The notes: generated by a model from the sequence alone, not told the origin. A DNA stretch of 64,000 nt from Saprospiraceae bacterium (GCA_016722285.1 JADKGI010000008.1:146514-210513); one strand, 5' to 3'. Counted from the first letter of the stretch, positions 18,827 through 29,817 are shown. Numbers and translations are program-made.

Positions 18827-19054
18827 CTAAATGAAGGTTATCATGAGCGATTTTAATATCAGGTTTAATTTTTCTAAGCCAGGTAACCTATCTTTATGGG
18901 TCAAAGAGATGCAGGATGCCATTTTTTTAATATTCGAGGATGAATGAAAATCATTACCATCAAAAAATAATAGTCCCATTTTTATTGTCAGGCCTTTTCC
19001 GACAGATGTTTTGCCGGTACATGAAACTCCCGTTATAAAAATGACCTTTTTCAC
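18827..19054 (-). pseudogene. gntK: N-terminal remnant of gluconokinase
   Basis: Seventy-five residues match the start of GntK-type gluconokinase: P-loop ITGVSCTGKTSVGKGL (normally GVSGSGKST), then FFDGNDFHSSSNIKKMASCI and LTHKDRLPGLEKLN. A full gluconokinase has about 165 residues. The remaining two thirds, with the LID and substrate closing region, are absent, and the frame runs into sequence of the gnd remnant. The ATG is 21 bases past the korB stop. Together with the gnd piece it records a deletion that fused two genes of a gluconate pathway. Confidence 0.78.
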
Positions 19055-19075
19055 ATCTGCTAATGATAAAGTGAA

Positions 19076-20128
19076 CTACCTCAAATCATTATTTATACTT
19101 TCAAGGATTTCACTTCCGGGGCAAAGTTGTTTTTCAACTAATTTGTTAAGGGGTGTATTTGTGGTATTAATGAGTTCGTTTAGTTCTATGCTTTCATTAT
19201 CAATATAAAGAAGTCCTGTCAAAATTTCCTCCCTGGATTTTGATTTATGGATGGCTGAAATAATAGACAATTTGTCTTCAGGGTCCCACTCAGGTGATAT
19301 TTTATTAAGCCGGATCAAAGATCCGTCATGCATTTCTACCAATTTAATCTCCTTGTGGTCATATGTTGTGGTAATTTCTTCTTTTATGGGCACAAAATCA
19401 AGTGTGGATAGAGCTTCATTGTGTTCCCTGACATAATCATACGACTTGGTCGAACCTTGATTATTATTGAATGTTACACAAGGCGAAATAACATTTATAA
19501 ATGAAAAGCCTGAATGTGACAAAGCAGCTTTGATGATGGGTATTAGTTGAGATTTATCTCCACTAAAACTTTGAGCTACAAATGTGGCACCCAACTCAAT
19601 GGCAAGTAAACACAGGTCAATTCCCTCAAATGTATTCTTATGTCCCGACTTGGATACTGATCCATAGTCCGCGGTGGCAGAATCCTGGCCCTTAGTGAGT
19701 CCATAGCAACCATTATTCATGACAATATAGGTCATATTCACATTTCTGCGAATGACATGAGTAAATTGCCCCATGCCGATTGAAGCTGTGTCTCCATCTC
19801 CCGATACCCCGAGATAAACCATTGATCGGTTTCCTAGATTTGCTCCGGTTGTGACAGATGGCATACGACCATGCACAGCATTAAAACCGTGAGAATTGCT
19901 AAGAAAATAAGCAGGTGTTTTTGAAGAACATCCTATGCCGGACATTTTTGCCACTTTATGTGGTTCAATATTCAGCTCAAAACAAGCATCAACAATAGAT
20001 GCACTTATAGAATCATGACCACATCCTGCACAGAGGGTAGAAATAGAACCTTCATAATCTTTGCGAGTATATCCAAGAGGATTTTTTGGAAGTCTTGGGT
20101 GCGCAAATTTTGGTTTGATATATGACAT
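19076..20128 (-). CDS. korB: 2-oxoacid:ferredoxin oxidoreductase, beta subunit
   Basis: ThDP-binding subunit of a ferredoxin-dependent 2-oxoglutarate (or related 2-oxoacid) oxidoreductase. The 350 residues include LCAGCGHDSIS near the N-terminus (Fe-S and ThDP region), GIGCSSKTPAYFLS, the ThDP/Mg motif GDGDTASIGMGQFTHVIRRN...MNNGCYGLTKGQ, and the C-terminal INVISPCVTFNN. The length fits KorB-type proteins of aerobic Bacteroidota. It follows korA by about eight bases in the corrected reading, in an operon with a GltD-like oxidoreductase. Substrate is inferred from family, not proven. Confidence 0.9.
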   Translation of the reverse strand: MSYIKPKFAHPRLPKNPLGYTRKDYEGSISTLCAGCGHDSISASIVDACFELNIEPHKVAKMSGIGCSSKTPAYFLSNSHGFNAVHGRMPSVTTGANLGNRSMVYLGVSGDGDTASIGMGQFTHVIRRNVNMTYIVMNNGCYGLTKGQDSATADYGSVSKSGHKNTFEGIDLCLLAIELGATFVAQSFSGDKSQLIPIIKAALSHSGFSFINVISPCVTFNNNQGSTKSYDYVREHNEALSTLDFVPIKEEITTTYDHKEIKLVEMHDGSLIRLNKISPEWDPEDKLSIISAIHKSKSREEILTGLLYIDNESIELNELINTTNTPLNKLVEKQLCPGSEILESINNDLR

Positions 20129-20136
20129 GACTATGT

Positions 20137-21952
20137 TTAGTTTGAAGGTTGAAAAGATTGCTGATGAATTTGTTTCAAAATAAGATCAGCAGTTATTGGC
20201 GTACCATCGTAATTTAGTATTTTCAAAAGCTTCTTTGGACTTATTTCTAATTCATTGATCAAAAGAGACCTCATTTGGGCATCTCTGTTTTGCTCAATTA
20301 CAAATATTCTTTTTGTGCGAATCTATAAATTCCTTAACTCTGTTATTAAAAGGGAAAGATTTTATACGCATGGCATCGACCGTTTCACCTTCAAGTTTAA
20401 GAATGTCAATGGCTTCTTCAGTGGCATGTTTTGAAGTACCAAAATATATCAATCCCGTTTCGGAAAGATCGGTGGTGTTATAAAAGTCAGGGCCAGGAAT
20501 TAGTTTTTTTGCGGTTTCCAATTTCTTCACCAGTCTGTCCATAATGCGAACATAAGTAGCAGAATCTTCGGAATAAGCAGCATATTCATCATGTGAACTA
20601 CCTCTGGTAAAATAAGAGCCTTTTGATGGGTGCGTAGCCGGGAGTGTTCTGTATGGTATTCCATCATCATCTATGTCTTTGTATCGTCCCCAATCTTTTA
20701 TGACTTCTAAATCGCCTTCACTTAAGACTTTACCTCTTTTATATTTTCTATTATCATCCCACTTAAAAGGCTCTGTCATGTGCTCATTCATTCCTAAATC
20801 AAGATCAGTCATCATGATGACGGGAGTTTGCAATTGTTCAGCATAGTAGAATGAATCTGTCATCATCTGGAAGCATTCTGTAGGAGTTGATGGTATAAGC
20901 AGCACATGCTTGGTGTCTCCATGTGAAGCATATGCAGCTGAGATTAAGTCAGATTGTTGGGATCTGGTGGGCATACCTGTAGAAGGACCTGCTCTTTGGA
21001 CATCAACAAGGACGACTGGAATCTCCGCATAGTAGGCTAATCCAAGAAATTCACTCATGAGAGAGAGTCCGGGACCACTGGTTGCAGTAAATGACCTGGC
21101 ACCATTCCAATTGGCTCCGATTGCCATGCCAATTGCTGACAGTTCATCCTCGGCCTGTACAATAGAAAAATTATTTTTACCTGTTATCGGATCAATTCTC
21201 AGTTTTCTGGCATAATCTTCAAAGGAGCTGACGAGAGAAGTTGACGGGGTGATTGGATACCATGCTACGACTGAAGCTCCGCCATATACCGCTCCAAGTC
21301 CAGCAGCCGCATTTCCATCAATCATAATAGCATCGCCAACCAGATTTCTTCTTTCTACTCTGAACTCCAGCGGAAAATTATAATTATCTCTGATATAATC
21401 ACTGCCTAAGCCTAAAGCTTTCATATTAGGAGCTATAAGCTTTTCTTTGCCTTTGAACTGATCAGCAAATAAATCTGAAATCACTGTAACATCAATATTC
21501 AGCAATTTTGCGATTGCCCCGACATACACAATATTCTTAAAAAGCTGTTTTTGCCTCGGATCAATGAATTCCCGGTTGCAAATCTCCATTAATGGCACAC
21601 CAATCATATGAATATCTTCTCTTAAAAATTCATCATGGAGCTTCTTAGTTGAGTCGTAAAGAAAATATCCACCTGTTTTTACACTCGATATATCTTTTTT
21701 AATACTTTGGGGATTGACACTTACCATTAAATCAATACCTTCTTTCCTACCCAGATATCCTTTTTCACTTACCCTGACTTCATACCATGTCGGTAGTCCC
21801 TGAATATTTGAGGGAAAAATATTTTTGGCCGATACCGGCACCCCCATTCTAAAAATTGATTTTGCAAAGAGGTAATTGGCGCTTGCTGATCCTGTACCAT
21901 TTACATTTGCAAACCTTACAACAAAATCATTTACTCCACTCATACATAACAA
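20137..21952 (-). CDS. korA: 2-oxoacid:ferredoxin oxidoreductase, fused gamma-alpha subunit (frameshift near end)
   Basis: Fused gamma/alpha subunit partner of KorB. The N-terminal gamma domain begins VNDFVVRFANVNGTGSASAN and includes the second-substrate CoA-side fold. The alpha domain starts near GDAIMIDGNAAAGLGAVYGG and has WYPITPSTSLVSSFEDY, FTATSGPGLSLMSEFLGLAY and RAGPSTGMPTRSQQSDL. The first frame stops at 20294 (SHKKNICN). Removing one T of the run at 20310-20314 restores SHKRIFVIEQNRDAQMRSLL and continues through LKILNYDGTPITADLIL to a TAA at 20137, giving about 604 residues. The 3' sequence is thus intact and the break is probably an error. The start overlaps the upstream oxidoreductase end by 13 bases. 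Confidence 0.88.
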
Positions 21953-23722
21953 ATGTGACCTGCTTTAGCAGTATTATAAAAAAACTGTTTCATATCCCAC
22001 GCTGCGGTTGGGCACCGTTCAGCACACAATCCGCAATGAAGGCACATGTCTTCATCTTTTACCATGACTCGGCCGGTCTTTAAGATATCGGACACTAAAA
22101 TGTCCTGTTCTTTGTTGATAGCCGGCACCAAGAGTTTCATTCTCAATGTATCTTCCGAATCTTCATTTTTAATAAATGAAATACAGCTGGTTGGGCATAT
22201 ATCCATACAGGCATCGCATTCAATACATTTATTTTCGGTAAATTCTGTTTGAACATCACAGTTGAGACACCTTTGCGCTTCCTTAAACGCCGTTTGTAAG
22301 TCAAAACCCAGTTCCACTTCTTTTTTTCTATTTCGGAGAGTATCCTTTTTATTTGCCTGTGGGACGATATACCTTATATCTGTAGTAACATCACTATCAT
22401 AACTCCATTCATGGATTCCCATCTTGGTACTAAATAGCTTAATATCAGGGTTAGGTCTGTCTTTTATATCTTCATTCTGACAATATAAATCTATGGATAT
22501 TGCCGCTTGATGCCCATGCGCTACAGCAGTTATTACATTTTTTGGCCCAAATGCAGCATCCCCTCCAAAAAACACTCCTTCTCTGGTGGAACAAAAAGTT
22601 TTTTCATCAATTACCGGCATATCCCACTGATCAAATTCTATTCCTAAATTTCGTTCAATCCATTCAAATCTATTTTCTTGTCCGATTGCAATAATCACGT
22701 CGTCTGCCGGATAAAAAGCCTCTGGTTCACCTGTCGGGATTAATCTTCGCTTACCATTTTCCCAATGAGCATTGACTTTTCAAAATACATCCCTGTCAAT
22801 TTCCCATTTTCAATAGCAAATCTTTTTGGTACATGATTTTCAAGAATGGGAATATCTTCATGCATGGCATCTTCTTTTCCCAAGGCGAAGCTTTCATTTC
22901 AACAAATGGGCTTCGGACTATCACTTTAACATCCTCTCCACCGAGCCTTCTGGAAGTACGGCAACAATCCATTGCAGTGTTACCACCTCCTAATACTATT
23001 ACTTTTTTGCCAATTTTATGGGTATGTTCAAAGGCAACACTTGCTAACCAATCAATGCCTACATGAATATTCAATTTTCCTTCTTCCCGTCCAGGCAATA
23101 CCAGATCTTTGCCTCTTGGTGCACCTGTACCAACAAACACTGAATCATATCCTTTTTTTAATATATCTGTTAAACTTGTTACATATGTATTAAAGTGAGT
23201 AACAATATCCATGTCGAGGATATAATTGACTTCCTGATCCAGTACTTCTTCAGGAAGTCTAAATGCGGGTATCTGGCTTCGCATCATTCCGCCCCCTTTC
23301 TTCTGATCATCATAAATATGCAGTTCATATCCCAAAGGTGCCAAATCTCTGGCTACTGAAAGTGCTGCCGGACCACCCCCAATTAATGCTATTTTTTTTC
23401 CGTTTTTAATTTTTGGAATATCTGGCAGCAAATGCGTAATATCATCTTTAAAATCTGCAGCTACTCTTTTTAGCCTGCAAATAGCAACGGGCTCTTCTTC
23501 AACCCTCCCTCTCCTGCATGCTGGTTCGCATGGACGATCACATGTTCTTCCCAGTACTCCCGGGAAAACATTTGACTCCCAATTTATCATATACGCCTCC
23601 GTGTATTTGCCGGCTGCGATTAGTCTGATATATTGCGGTACAGGAGTATGAGCAGGACACGCATATTGACAATCGACTACTTTATGATAGTATTCAGGGT
23701 CATTTACATTAGTAGGGTGCAT
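21940..23722 (-). CDS. GltD-like FAD oxidoreductase with 4Fe-4S clusters (two frameshifts)
   Basis: NAD(P)H-linked flavoprotein of the glutamate synthase small-subunit type. It has an N-terminal Fe-S domain (CQYACPAHTPVPQYI, RTCDRPCEPACRRG), an FAD loop IALIGGGPAALSVARDL, an NAD(P) loop VIVLGGGNTAMDCCRTSRRL, and FFGGDAAFGPKNVITAVAHG. Two C-terminal ferredoxin motifs follow: CIECDACMDICPTSC and CLHCGLCAERCP. The first frame (to 22796) and last frame (from 22698) are linked by a short third frame. Restoring one base near 22875-22878 and one near 22777-22780 gives WEKEDAMHEDIPILENH...TGMYFEKVNAHWENGKRRL and a 594-residue protein. It heads the korAB operon, so electron exchange between KorAB ferredoxin and NAD(P)H is a reasonable inference. 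Confidence 0.87.
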
Positions 23723-23785
23723 AATATACCTTTATATTGTAAGCTAGTTTTCAAAATATTTATTACATTTTCAACTATAGAACGG

Positions 23786-23793
23786 CAAATATA
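23786..23793 (-). promoter_or_regulatory. -7 promoter box for the oxidoreductase-korAB operon
   Basis: The minus strand reads TATATTTG, a TAnnTTTG match, 64 bases upstream of the ATG at 23722. It is the only such box in the gap. Confidence 0.45.
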
Positions 23794-23872
23794 TAATTAA
23801 TTATTATTTCGAAAAATATTATTGCAATCAGAATCAAAAATGAACTTGATATAAGCCATTATCTGAGCTACT

Positions 23873-24724
23873 TCAAAGGATACTTTTCAAATCAATCCTA
23901 TTTCCAAAAATAACACGTCCGGATTCATTTTTTACAATATTACCGCAAGCTACATCAAGGTCATGTTCGAAAAACAGAAAGTGATTATTGTTCAAAGCTT
24001 TTTCATGCAGTATTTGCTTTTCTTTCATACTTTCCATTGGTTTCATATCATAAGCCATGACATAAGGTAGTTGAATGTGATGATGCGATGGTACCAGATC
24101 AGCACAATATATCAAAGTATTGCCCGATGGCAGGCTGATGTAAGGTATCATCATTGCTTCTGTGTGTCCATTCACAAAGCTTAATGAAATGTTTTCCGAA
24201 AATCTAACTCCTTCTTCGACATCAATAAATTTCATAATGCCCATATCTTTTAGAGGAACAAAATTTTCTCTGAGAAAAGAAGCTGCTTCTCTTGCATTTG
24301 GAGAGTAAGCCCATTTATAATGAATCTCATTTGTCCAATATGTTGCATTGGGAAATACCGGCACAATATTGTCATCTTTATCAAATGCTAAGGCGCCGCC
24401 AACGTGATCAAAATGAAAATGCGTAATCAATACATCCGTGATGTCTGATGGTTTCAGATTAATTTGAGCTAAAGCCGTGTCAAAATCCTGATCATCATGA
24501 GGGTAAAAATGCCTTCTGAATTTTTCATCCTGTTTTGTGCCAACACCAGTATCTATCAGAATTTTTTGCAAACCATCTTCTATCAACAGGCATCTCATTT
24601 GCCATGTGCACAGATTTTCTTCATCTGCCGGACACATCTTATTCCACATACGTTTTGGTACAACGCCAAACATAGCACCGCCGTCTAATTTGAACTTGCC
24701 GGTTTCGATGATATGTAATTTCAT
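23873..24724 (-). CDS. MBL-fold metallo-hydrolase
   Basis: A 283-residue metallo-beta-lactamase fold protein. It has the binuclear metal site HFHFDHVGG (about residue 101), the second-site His in FVNGHTEAMM, the bridging Asp in IYCADLVPSHHH, and a late His in FFEHDLD. The LIDTGVGTK strand precedes the HxHxDH motif, as in AHL lactonase-like and other lactone hydrolases. There is no signal peptide, so it acts in the cytoplasm. It follows ribH by 18 bases on the same strand and is probably co-transcribed. The fold is certain; the substrate cannot be read from the sequence. Confidence 0.87.
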   Translation of the reverse strand: MKLHIIETGKFKLDGGAMFGVVPKRMWNKMCPADEENLCTWQMRCLLIEDGLQKILIDTGVGTKQDEKFRRHFYPHDDQDFDTALAQINLKPSDITDVLITHFHFDHVGGALAFDKDDNIVPVFPNATYWTNEIHYKWAYSPNAREAASFLRENFVPLKDMGIMKFIDVEEGVRFSENISLSFVNGHTEAMMIPYISLPSGNTLIYCADLVPSHHHIQLPYVMAYDMKPMESMKEKQILHEKALNNNHFLFFEHDLDVACGNIVKNESGRVIFGNRIDLKSIL

Positions 24725-24742
24725 GGAGATAAGTATTTTAAT

Positions 24743-25261
24743 TTAAAATCCAATCTTTTTATTGTCCCCAGATTTTATATTCTCTGCCAGATGAATCATT
24801 TTGATGGCAGTATGTGCGGCTTCTACACCTTTGTTACCATGCTTCCCTCCTGATCTGTCTATAGCCTGCTGCATATCATTAGGGGTAAGTACTCCAAAAA
24901 TTATTGGTTTTCCGGATACTAAACTTAGATTCATAAGACCAGTTGCCACCGCATTACTTATATATTCATCATGTTTAGATTCACCTTTTATGATACAACC
25001 TATGCATATGATTGCATCCAGTTTCTTATTAGATAGGAGCATTTTTGCAGCGGATGGAAGTTCAAATGCACCAGGAACTGCAACAGATGTGATATCGTTT
25101 TCTTCACACCCATATTTAATTAATTCCTTAAAGCAGGCATCTTTCATAGAAGATGTGATATCACTATTCCATTCGGAAGTAATGATGGCAATTTTGGACT
25201 TGTTTAGATTTATTGATTCTAAACCTGATGATTCTGACAGGTTTTTCTTTTTGGCAGGCAT
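24743..25261 (-). CDS. ribH: 6,7-dimethyl-8-ribityllumazine synthase
   Basis: Penultimate step of riboflavin synthesis: condenses 5-amino-6-ribitylaminouracil with 3,4-dihydroxy-2-butanone 4-phosphate in a large cytoplasmic capsid-like oligomer. The 172 residues show the substrate loop SEWNSDITSSMKD, VPGAFELPSAAKMLL, and the phosphate and catalytic segment CIGCIIKGESKHDEYIS with the catalytic His. FGVLTPNDMQQAIDRSGG and NKGVEAAHTAIKM complete the family. An N-terminal Lys/Ser-rich extension of about 20 residues precedes the fold. No other rib genes are nearby. The preceding hairpin separates it from the TPR gene upstream. Confidence 0.95.
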   Translation of the reverse strand: MPAKKKNLSESSGLESINLNKSKIAIITSEWNSDITSSMKDACFKELIKYGCEENDITSVAVPGAFELPSAAKMLLSNKKLDAIICIGCIIKGESKHDEYISNAVATGLMNLSLVSGKPIIFGVLTPNDMQQAIDRSGGKHGNKGVEAAHTAIKMIHLAENIKSGDNKKIGF

Positions 25262-25287
25262 ACAAATTAATTCATTTTTGATAAAAA

Positions 25288-25321
25288 AAAAGGCAGAATT
25301 TAAACGTAAATTCTGCCTTTT
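25288..25321 (-). terminator. Strong intrinsic terminator hairpin
   Basis: A perfect 15-bp stem (arms 25288-25302 and 25307-25321) with a four-base loop, flanked by an A-run at 25283-25290 that reads as a T-run on the minus strand. It follows the stop of the TPR gene (25345) and lies before ribH (start 25261), so it ends TPR transcription. Confidence 0.85.
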
Positions 25322-25344
25322 AAGTTTATCGCGTCGAAAATTAA

Positions 25345-26043
25345 TTATTGGCCTAATCTGGCTAATAATTTTTCGGCATCCTTAAATTCATTTGAATTCG
25401 GGTATTTGGACTTTATTTTTTGAAGTTGCTCTGTAGCTTCTTTGGTCTTTCCCTGAGAATAATACAATAAAGCAAGCTTGTGCAGATAATATGGTGCAAG
25501 TAAGTCATTCTCACTCTTATTTGCCGCATCTTTATAGTAATCCAAAGCTTTATCCTTATCTCCCAATTCTGCATGTGCGTCACCCAGTGCCCCCAATTTC
25601 ATAATAGATGTAACATCATCTTTTGCACTATAATCTTCCAGATAAGACAAAGCATCTTCATATTTACCCAAATTCAGGTAAGATATTCCTGCATAATAGT
25701 GGGCAAGGTTAGCCGCTTTTGTGCCACTATAATTATCAATAATACCAAGAAATCCATCAAATCCGCCGCCTGGATTTTCCAAAGCCAAAGCAAAAGAGTC
25801 TTTTGCAAACACTTCTTCAGCTTTATACATTGAGTTTAAAGCGTCTTTTTCTCTGGGGCCAATATATAAGTACTTATAAGCAAAATAGAATGCTGCCAAA
25901 ATGGCAATACCCAATATTACATAAGATATTAGTTTCTGATTATTATCTAAAAAATTCTTTGCTGAAATTTGGCTTCCTTTTACTTCTACCACATCTACGA
26001 TTTCATCAGAAGCAACCGAAGGCTTACCTTTTCTTTGTGCCAT
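25345..26043 (-). CDS. Membrane-anchored tetratricopeptide repeat protein
   Basis: A 232-residue protein with a polar N-terminus of about 35 residues, one transmembrane helix (LISYVILGIAILAAFYFAYK), and TPR units in the periplasmic part. Readable repeats include AANLAHYYAGISYLNLGKYE, MKLGALGDAHAELGDKDKAL, and YYLHKLALLYYSQGKTKEAT. The topology resembles YfgM/BamB-region tail proteins and a widespread Bacteroidota TPR family. A scaffold or chaperone-like role at the inner membrane is an inference only. It has its own -7 box and strong terminator, indicating a single-gene transcript. Confidence 0.8.
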   Translation of the reverse strand: MAQRKGKPSVASDEIVDVVEVKGSQISAKNFLDNNQKLISYVILGIAILAAFYFAYKYLYIGPREKDALNSMYKAEEVFAKDSFALALENPGGGFDGFLGIIDNYSGTKAANLAHYYAGISYLNLGKYEDALSYLEDYSAKDDVTSIMKLGALGDAHAELGDKDKALDYYKDAANKSENDLLAPYYLHKLALLYYSQGKTKEATEQLQKIKSKYPNSNEFKDAEKLLARLGQ

Positions 26044-26069
26044 ATTAACTAGTTTTTAAAAAATTTGCG

Positions 26070-26077
26070 CAAAGGTA
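26070..26077 (-). promoter_or_regulatory. -7 promoter box for the TPR gene
   Basis: The minus strand reads TACCTTTG, an exact TAnnTTTG, 27 bases upstream of the ATG at 26043. Confidence 0.5.
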
Positions 26078-26163
26078 ATAATTCCCGATTTAAATTTCAT
26101 AAATCGCAGGATTTTATGTGATATTTTTTTAATTTGTAATGAAGTTTTGCTTTTTCAAGCAAT

Positions 26164-29100
26164 TTAACCATTTCCTTTCTTCTTGAATGGATTAAAATCC
26201 TTAAGCTTTTCTTTAATTTTATCGACATCATCAGTAGTTTTCTTATTCAGTACATCTTTAGCTTTTTGCTTTAATGAATCAGAAATAACGCCTTTTGTCA
26301 ATGAGTCTAATTTATCTCCTAATTCATCTTTTACTTTAGTTTTGACTGAATCAATCATTTTGTCAGCAATTACTTCGGCTTGTGATTTTATTTTATCCAA
26401 CTCTTCGTCTCCTCTTTTCAATATCGAATCTTTCAATTCAGCTACTTTATTGTTTAATTCTGATTTTATGCTGTCTTCTGCTGTACTTATAGCATTATTA
26501 ATTTTTGATTCTGTACTTGAAATGATGGATTCTCCTGCAGAATTTTTGGGGGTTATTTTGAAATTGGGTTTTTTGATTGTCCCGGTCATTTTGACATTCA
26601 AAAAAATATTTGGCCCCTGATTAATGTTTATTCCTAATCTTGAAGCTTCTTTTTCAATGGCACTCAAGCCCGTTTCAACTGCGGATGTAACTTTGTTATT
26701 TTTCATTATCTCTCTGGGTATAATCAAATCCAAATTATAATCCATTTCTTTACCAAATCCGTGCTTACCTGATATTGTAAGGTCAATACCTTTAAAAGTG
26801 TGGTTATAAGCCTTCAATTCGACAAATCCCTGAACGATATCAAACCAGTTTTTTGAATTTGTCAGATTTATATCATTTAGTTCTTTTACACCTAATTTAT
26901 TTGCCAATTCAGCCATTGGATTGAATCCCTTAAGGCTTCCGCTAAGCGTTTCTAATAATCCTGATGCATCAAGAGATCCCAATTCCGGCATCATATTATG
27001 CCCAAGTTTACCTTTCATTACTAGGGTTGAATTAAAAATGCCATCTATATATTCAGCTATCGGGGCCGCTTTTTTAAACATATCAATCTTACTGAATGCT
27101 TCAACAAACTTTATTTTACTTAAGTCAAGTTTTACGCTAAAATCCGGCTTGGCTAAATCAGATGTATTATATATTCCTTCAAAAGCCAATTTGCCACCCA
27201 GTGTATTAGTCTCCAGATTTCGTAGTGCCACCTCATTGTTTTTGACTTCCAGAGTGCCGCTGAAATCTTTGAGGTTAAGATTAGTATATATCAAATCATC
27301 AATTTGAGCTTTGATATTTAACCGCAACCGATCCGGAACTGCAATTACTGAGATTGGCTCTTTAGTATCGGAAGAAGCATTCGATAAAAATTGATTAGCA
27401 TTAAAATGATGTGAAGATAGATTGATGTTTCCGTCCAGTATTCCTTTATTAAAAAGATAATCATATGCATTGACAACAGTGCCATACATTTTCAGATCAC
27501 TCTCATTTATTTTGGCAGATAAGTTGCTTATATTTAAAGCATTTGCAGATAAAGTACCTTCAATAGCCATATTCTCGATGGTTTTATCATGAAAATCGAC
27601 TGATCCGGCTTTTATATTAAGTGTTATTCCTGAATTTTTCAACAGATCTTCATCAAAAGAATATGGCATCTTTGTTTTTTCTGATGGTGCAGCAGTATCT
27701 GTCATCCATTCATTCAGATCCAAAGTATTCGATTTCGCATTAATAACCAGCTGCATTGATTTTTCAGTTGAGAACAAAGCAAGCGGATTTTTTATAAATA
27801 TGTCAAGGTTGACATCACTTTTGCCCATTTTCATTAGTTCTGCTGAGAATATCAGCTTGTCAGGGGCTACACTTAAGTGAGATGTTTGTAATACAATGAG
27901 TGGCATACCTTTAGACCTGTATTTGATTGAATTACCATCGCCCTGACCTTCAAACTTTATAGCATTATAATTTTCATTATTGATATCACTCATCTTTGCC
28001 TGAAAAGTTAAATCGCAATTTATTGTACCTGACAGCTCCTCTATATCAGGAATAGGATAAGCCTCTTTGAAATTTTTCAAATTTAACCTTCCTTTTAGCT
28101 TACCTGACATATTTTGATTTTCTACCATATTGGTTACAAACAGATTTCCTTCTATCGGATCATTTCCTATCAGAGCTTTAAATTCAGGTATTTTGAGGGT
28201 CATATCTCTATAATCAGGTCTGGTTGCCTTGATTTCAATATTTCCATTGACGTTTTTTATTTCCTGCGGGAAAGAAGGATATTTAATATTACCATCTTTT
28301 ATTATTATTGAAAGATCAAATGCCGGCATCATGTTCATCTCTGAATTGTAGATACCTTTGATATTGCCGGAAAATGATGCACTTCCAGATGACTTTACAT
28401 TATTAAAATCTTTTGTATAAGCATTTGGCAAAATAGAAATTAATGATTTAAAGGACTCTGATTCAGTTTTGAAACTAAAATCATTCAAAATCCCTTCTTC
28501 TTTAAATTGCACATACCCATCACCCTTTATATCTAAATCATTAATTTTCAATATATTGTCAAGTAATGTGTACTTTTGCTCAGGAAAATTAACATTGATT
28601 TTTGATTTTAATGATGCAGATGCGTGTTTTAGATATTCTGTGCCACTGTATTTTAAATAAAGATCTTTTATTTCTGTATCAGTATCCAGATTAAATATGT
28701 CTTGTGTAAAATCACCATTCCCACTGTGGTTGACATTATCAGCAACCATAAAAGATTTAATGTATTGTCCTGATAAGTCAGCTTTCCACCAGAAATCTTA
28801 TAAGACTCCAACATTAGCTGGTATGCTGCGCTATCCTGAGCTGTATTATTGGTAATGAGATAGTTAGCATGGATAGTGTCAAGTATTACTATATTAATTT
28901 CAGGCTTTGTTGCCGTGATATTGTTTATTTCGGGTATGCGGTTTTTACCGATTAGAGATGTGAAATTAAAAGAAATGGAAGTCTGTGGAGCCTTATAAAG
29001 TATGATACCGTCAAATGTATCTCGCCCCATGACAGACAAACTATCAATCGATATCTCAATATCAGGGAATGATCTGAAAAAAGATAAACTGGCGTCTTTA

Positions 29101-29243
29101 AAATCAACCGTCGCTGTTAATTTTTCGTTCGCTATTTCTTTCAGTGCATTCAATAGTTCTTCTTTATAAAATACAGGAAGAAGTATGCCGGCTAAAACAA
29201 TTCCGAAAATCAATGTCAAAAGGAATAGACCTAATCGTTTCAA
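26164..29243 (-). CDS. AsmA-like family protein (frameshifted)
   Basis: A very long periplasmic protein of the AsmA/TamB-like bridge type, thought to help lipid transport or envelope assembly. The N-terminal piece (29243-28668) has a membrane anchor (LFLLTLIFGIVLAGILLPVF) followed by ELLNALKEIANEKLTATVDF and the AsmA-like SLSFFRSFPDIEISIDSLSV. The main piece (to 26164) is a chain of beta-rich segments with the family's DASGLLETLSGSLKG and NIKAGSVDFHDKT style repeats and a Lys-rich C-terminal helix region (about residues 750-861 of that piece). One missing base near 28750-28753 links the frames (NTLNxFMVADNVNHSGNGDF), giving about 1026 residues. Function beyond the family is not determined. 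Confidence 0.82.
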
Positions 29244-29340
29244 TAATTTTTTTTCATAAAATGAGTTTTATACAAATAAGACGGATTTTAAACTGATAAT
29301 GTTTTGATTAAAAGTGTTTAAGTTGGTAGTATATAGACTT

Positions 29341-29664
29341 TCACTTTTGAGTTAACCATGATTGATTCAGATTTTCCTTCAATATTTGTCCATAATGAAT
29401 TATATTAGAAAAACAATCCGTTTGAAGTATCAGTAGCTCAGAATCTTTATCAGGCTTAAAATTATAAATGATAAGCCTAATAAAGATATTAACGAAATGT
29501 ACCACACTTAATTGCTCTAATATGGAAGAATGCCGTGGCGATATGACATGAAAATGGGGCATTTTTTTCTGCTTCAATTGATCTGAAATTACTATTTTGT
29601 CACAAAGCGAAGTAAGCAAATTACTTGTGTAGTATAAGGTATAATTCAATATTAAAGCTTTCAT
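29341..29664 (-). CDS. Uncertain small ORF (107 aa)
   Basis: A 107-residue open frame in a 600-base gap between the AsmA-like gene and deoD. I recognise no domain. It has no signal peptide, a moderately hydrophobic stretch (LSVVHFVNIFIRLIIYNF) and three Cys. No good promoter or ribosome-binding site precedes the ATG. It may be an expressed gene, a decayed fragment, or chance. The rest of the gap holds only a hairpin just before deoD. Confidence 0.3.
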   Translation of the reverse strand: MKALILNYTLYYTSNLLTSLCDKIVISDQLKQKKMPHFHVISPRHSSILEQLSVVHFVNIFIRLIIYNFKPDKDSELLILQTDCFSNIIHYGQILKENLNQSWLTQK

Positions 29665-29817
29665 TCAATAAAGAAATTAGTAAAATATTTTTCATCCCAA
29701 TCAAATCAAACTTCCCTAAAAGAACTGAAGCTTTTCAACCGGGAAGCTATGGCATATAACATGAAAATGCCAAAAGATAAACAAAATGGCATGATTTTGT
29801 ATGTACAATGCATCATG

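Noticed and set aside
26183..27307. Plus-strand ORFs opposite the AsmA-like gene
   Set aside because: Antisense frames of a Ser/Lys/Asp-rich coding sequence; no domain.
29341..29664. The 107-aa ORF as a new secreted or regulatory gene
   Set aside because: No signal, domain, promoter or ribosome site, so I kept it only as a low-confidence ORF.
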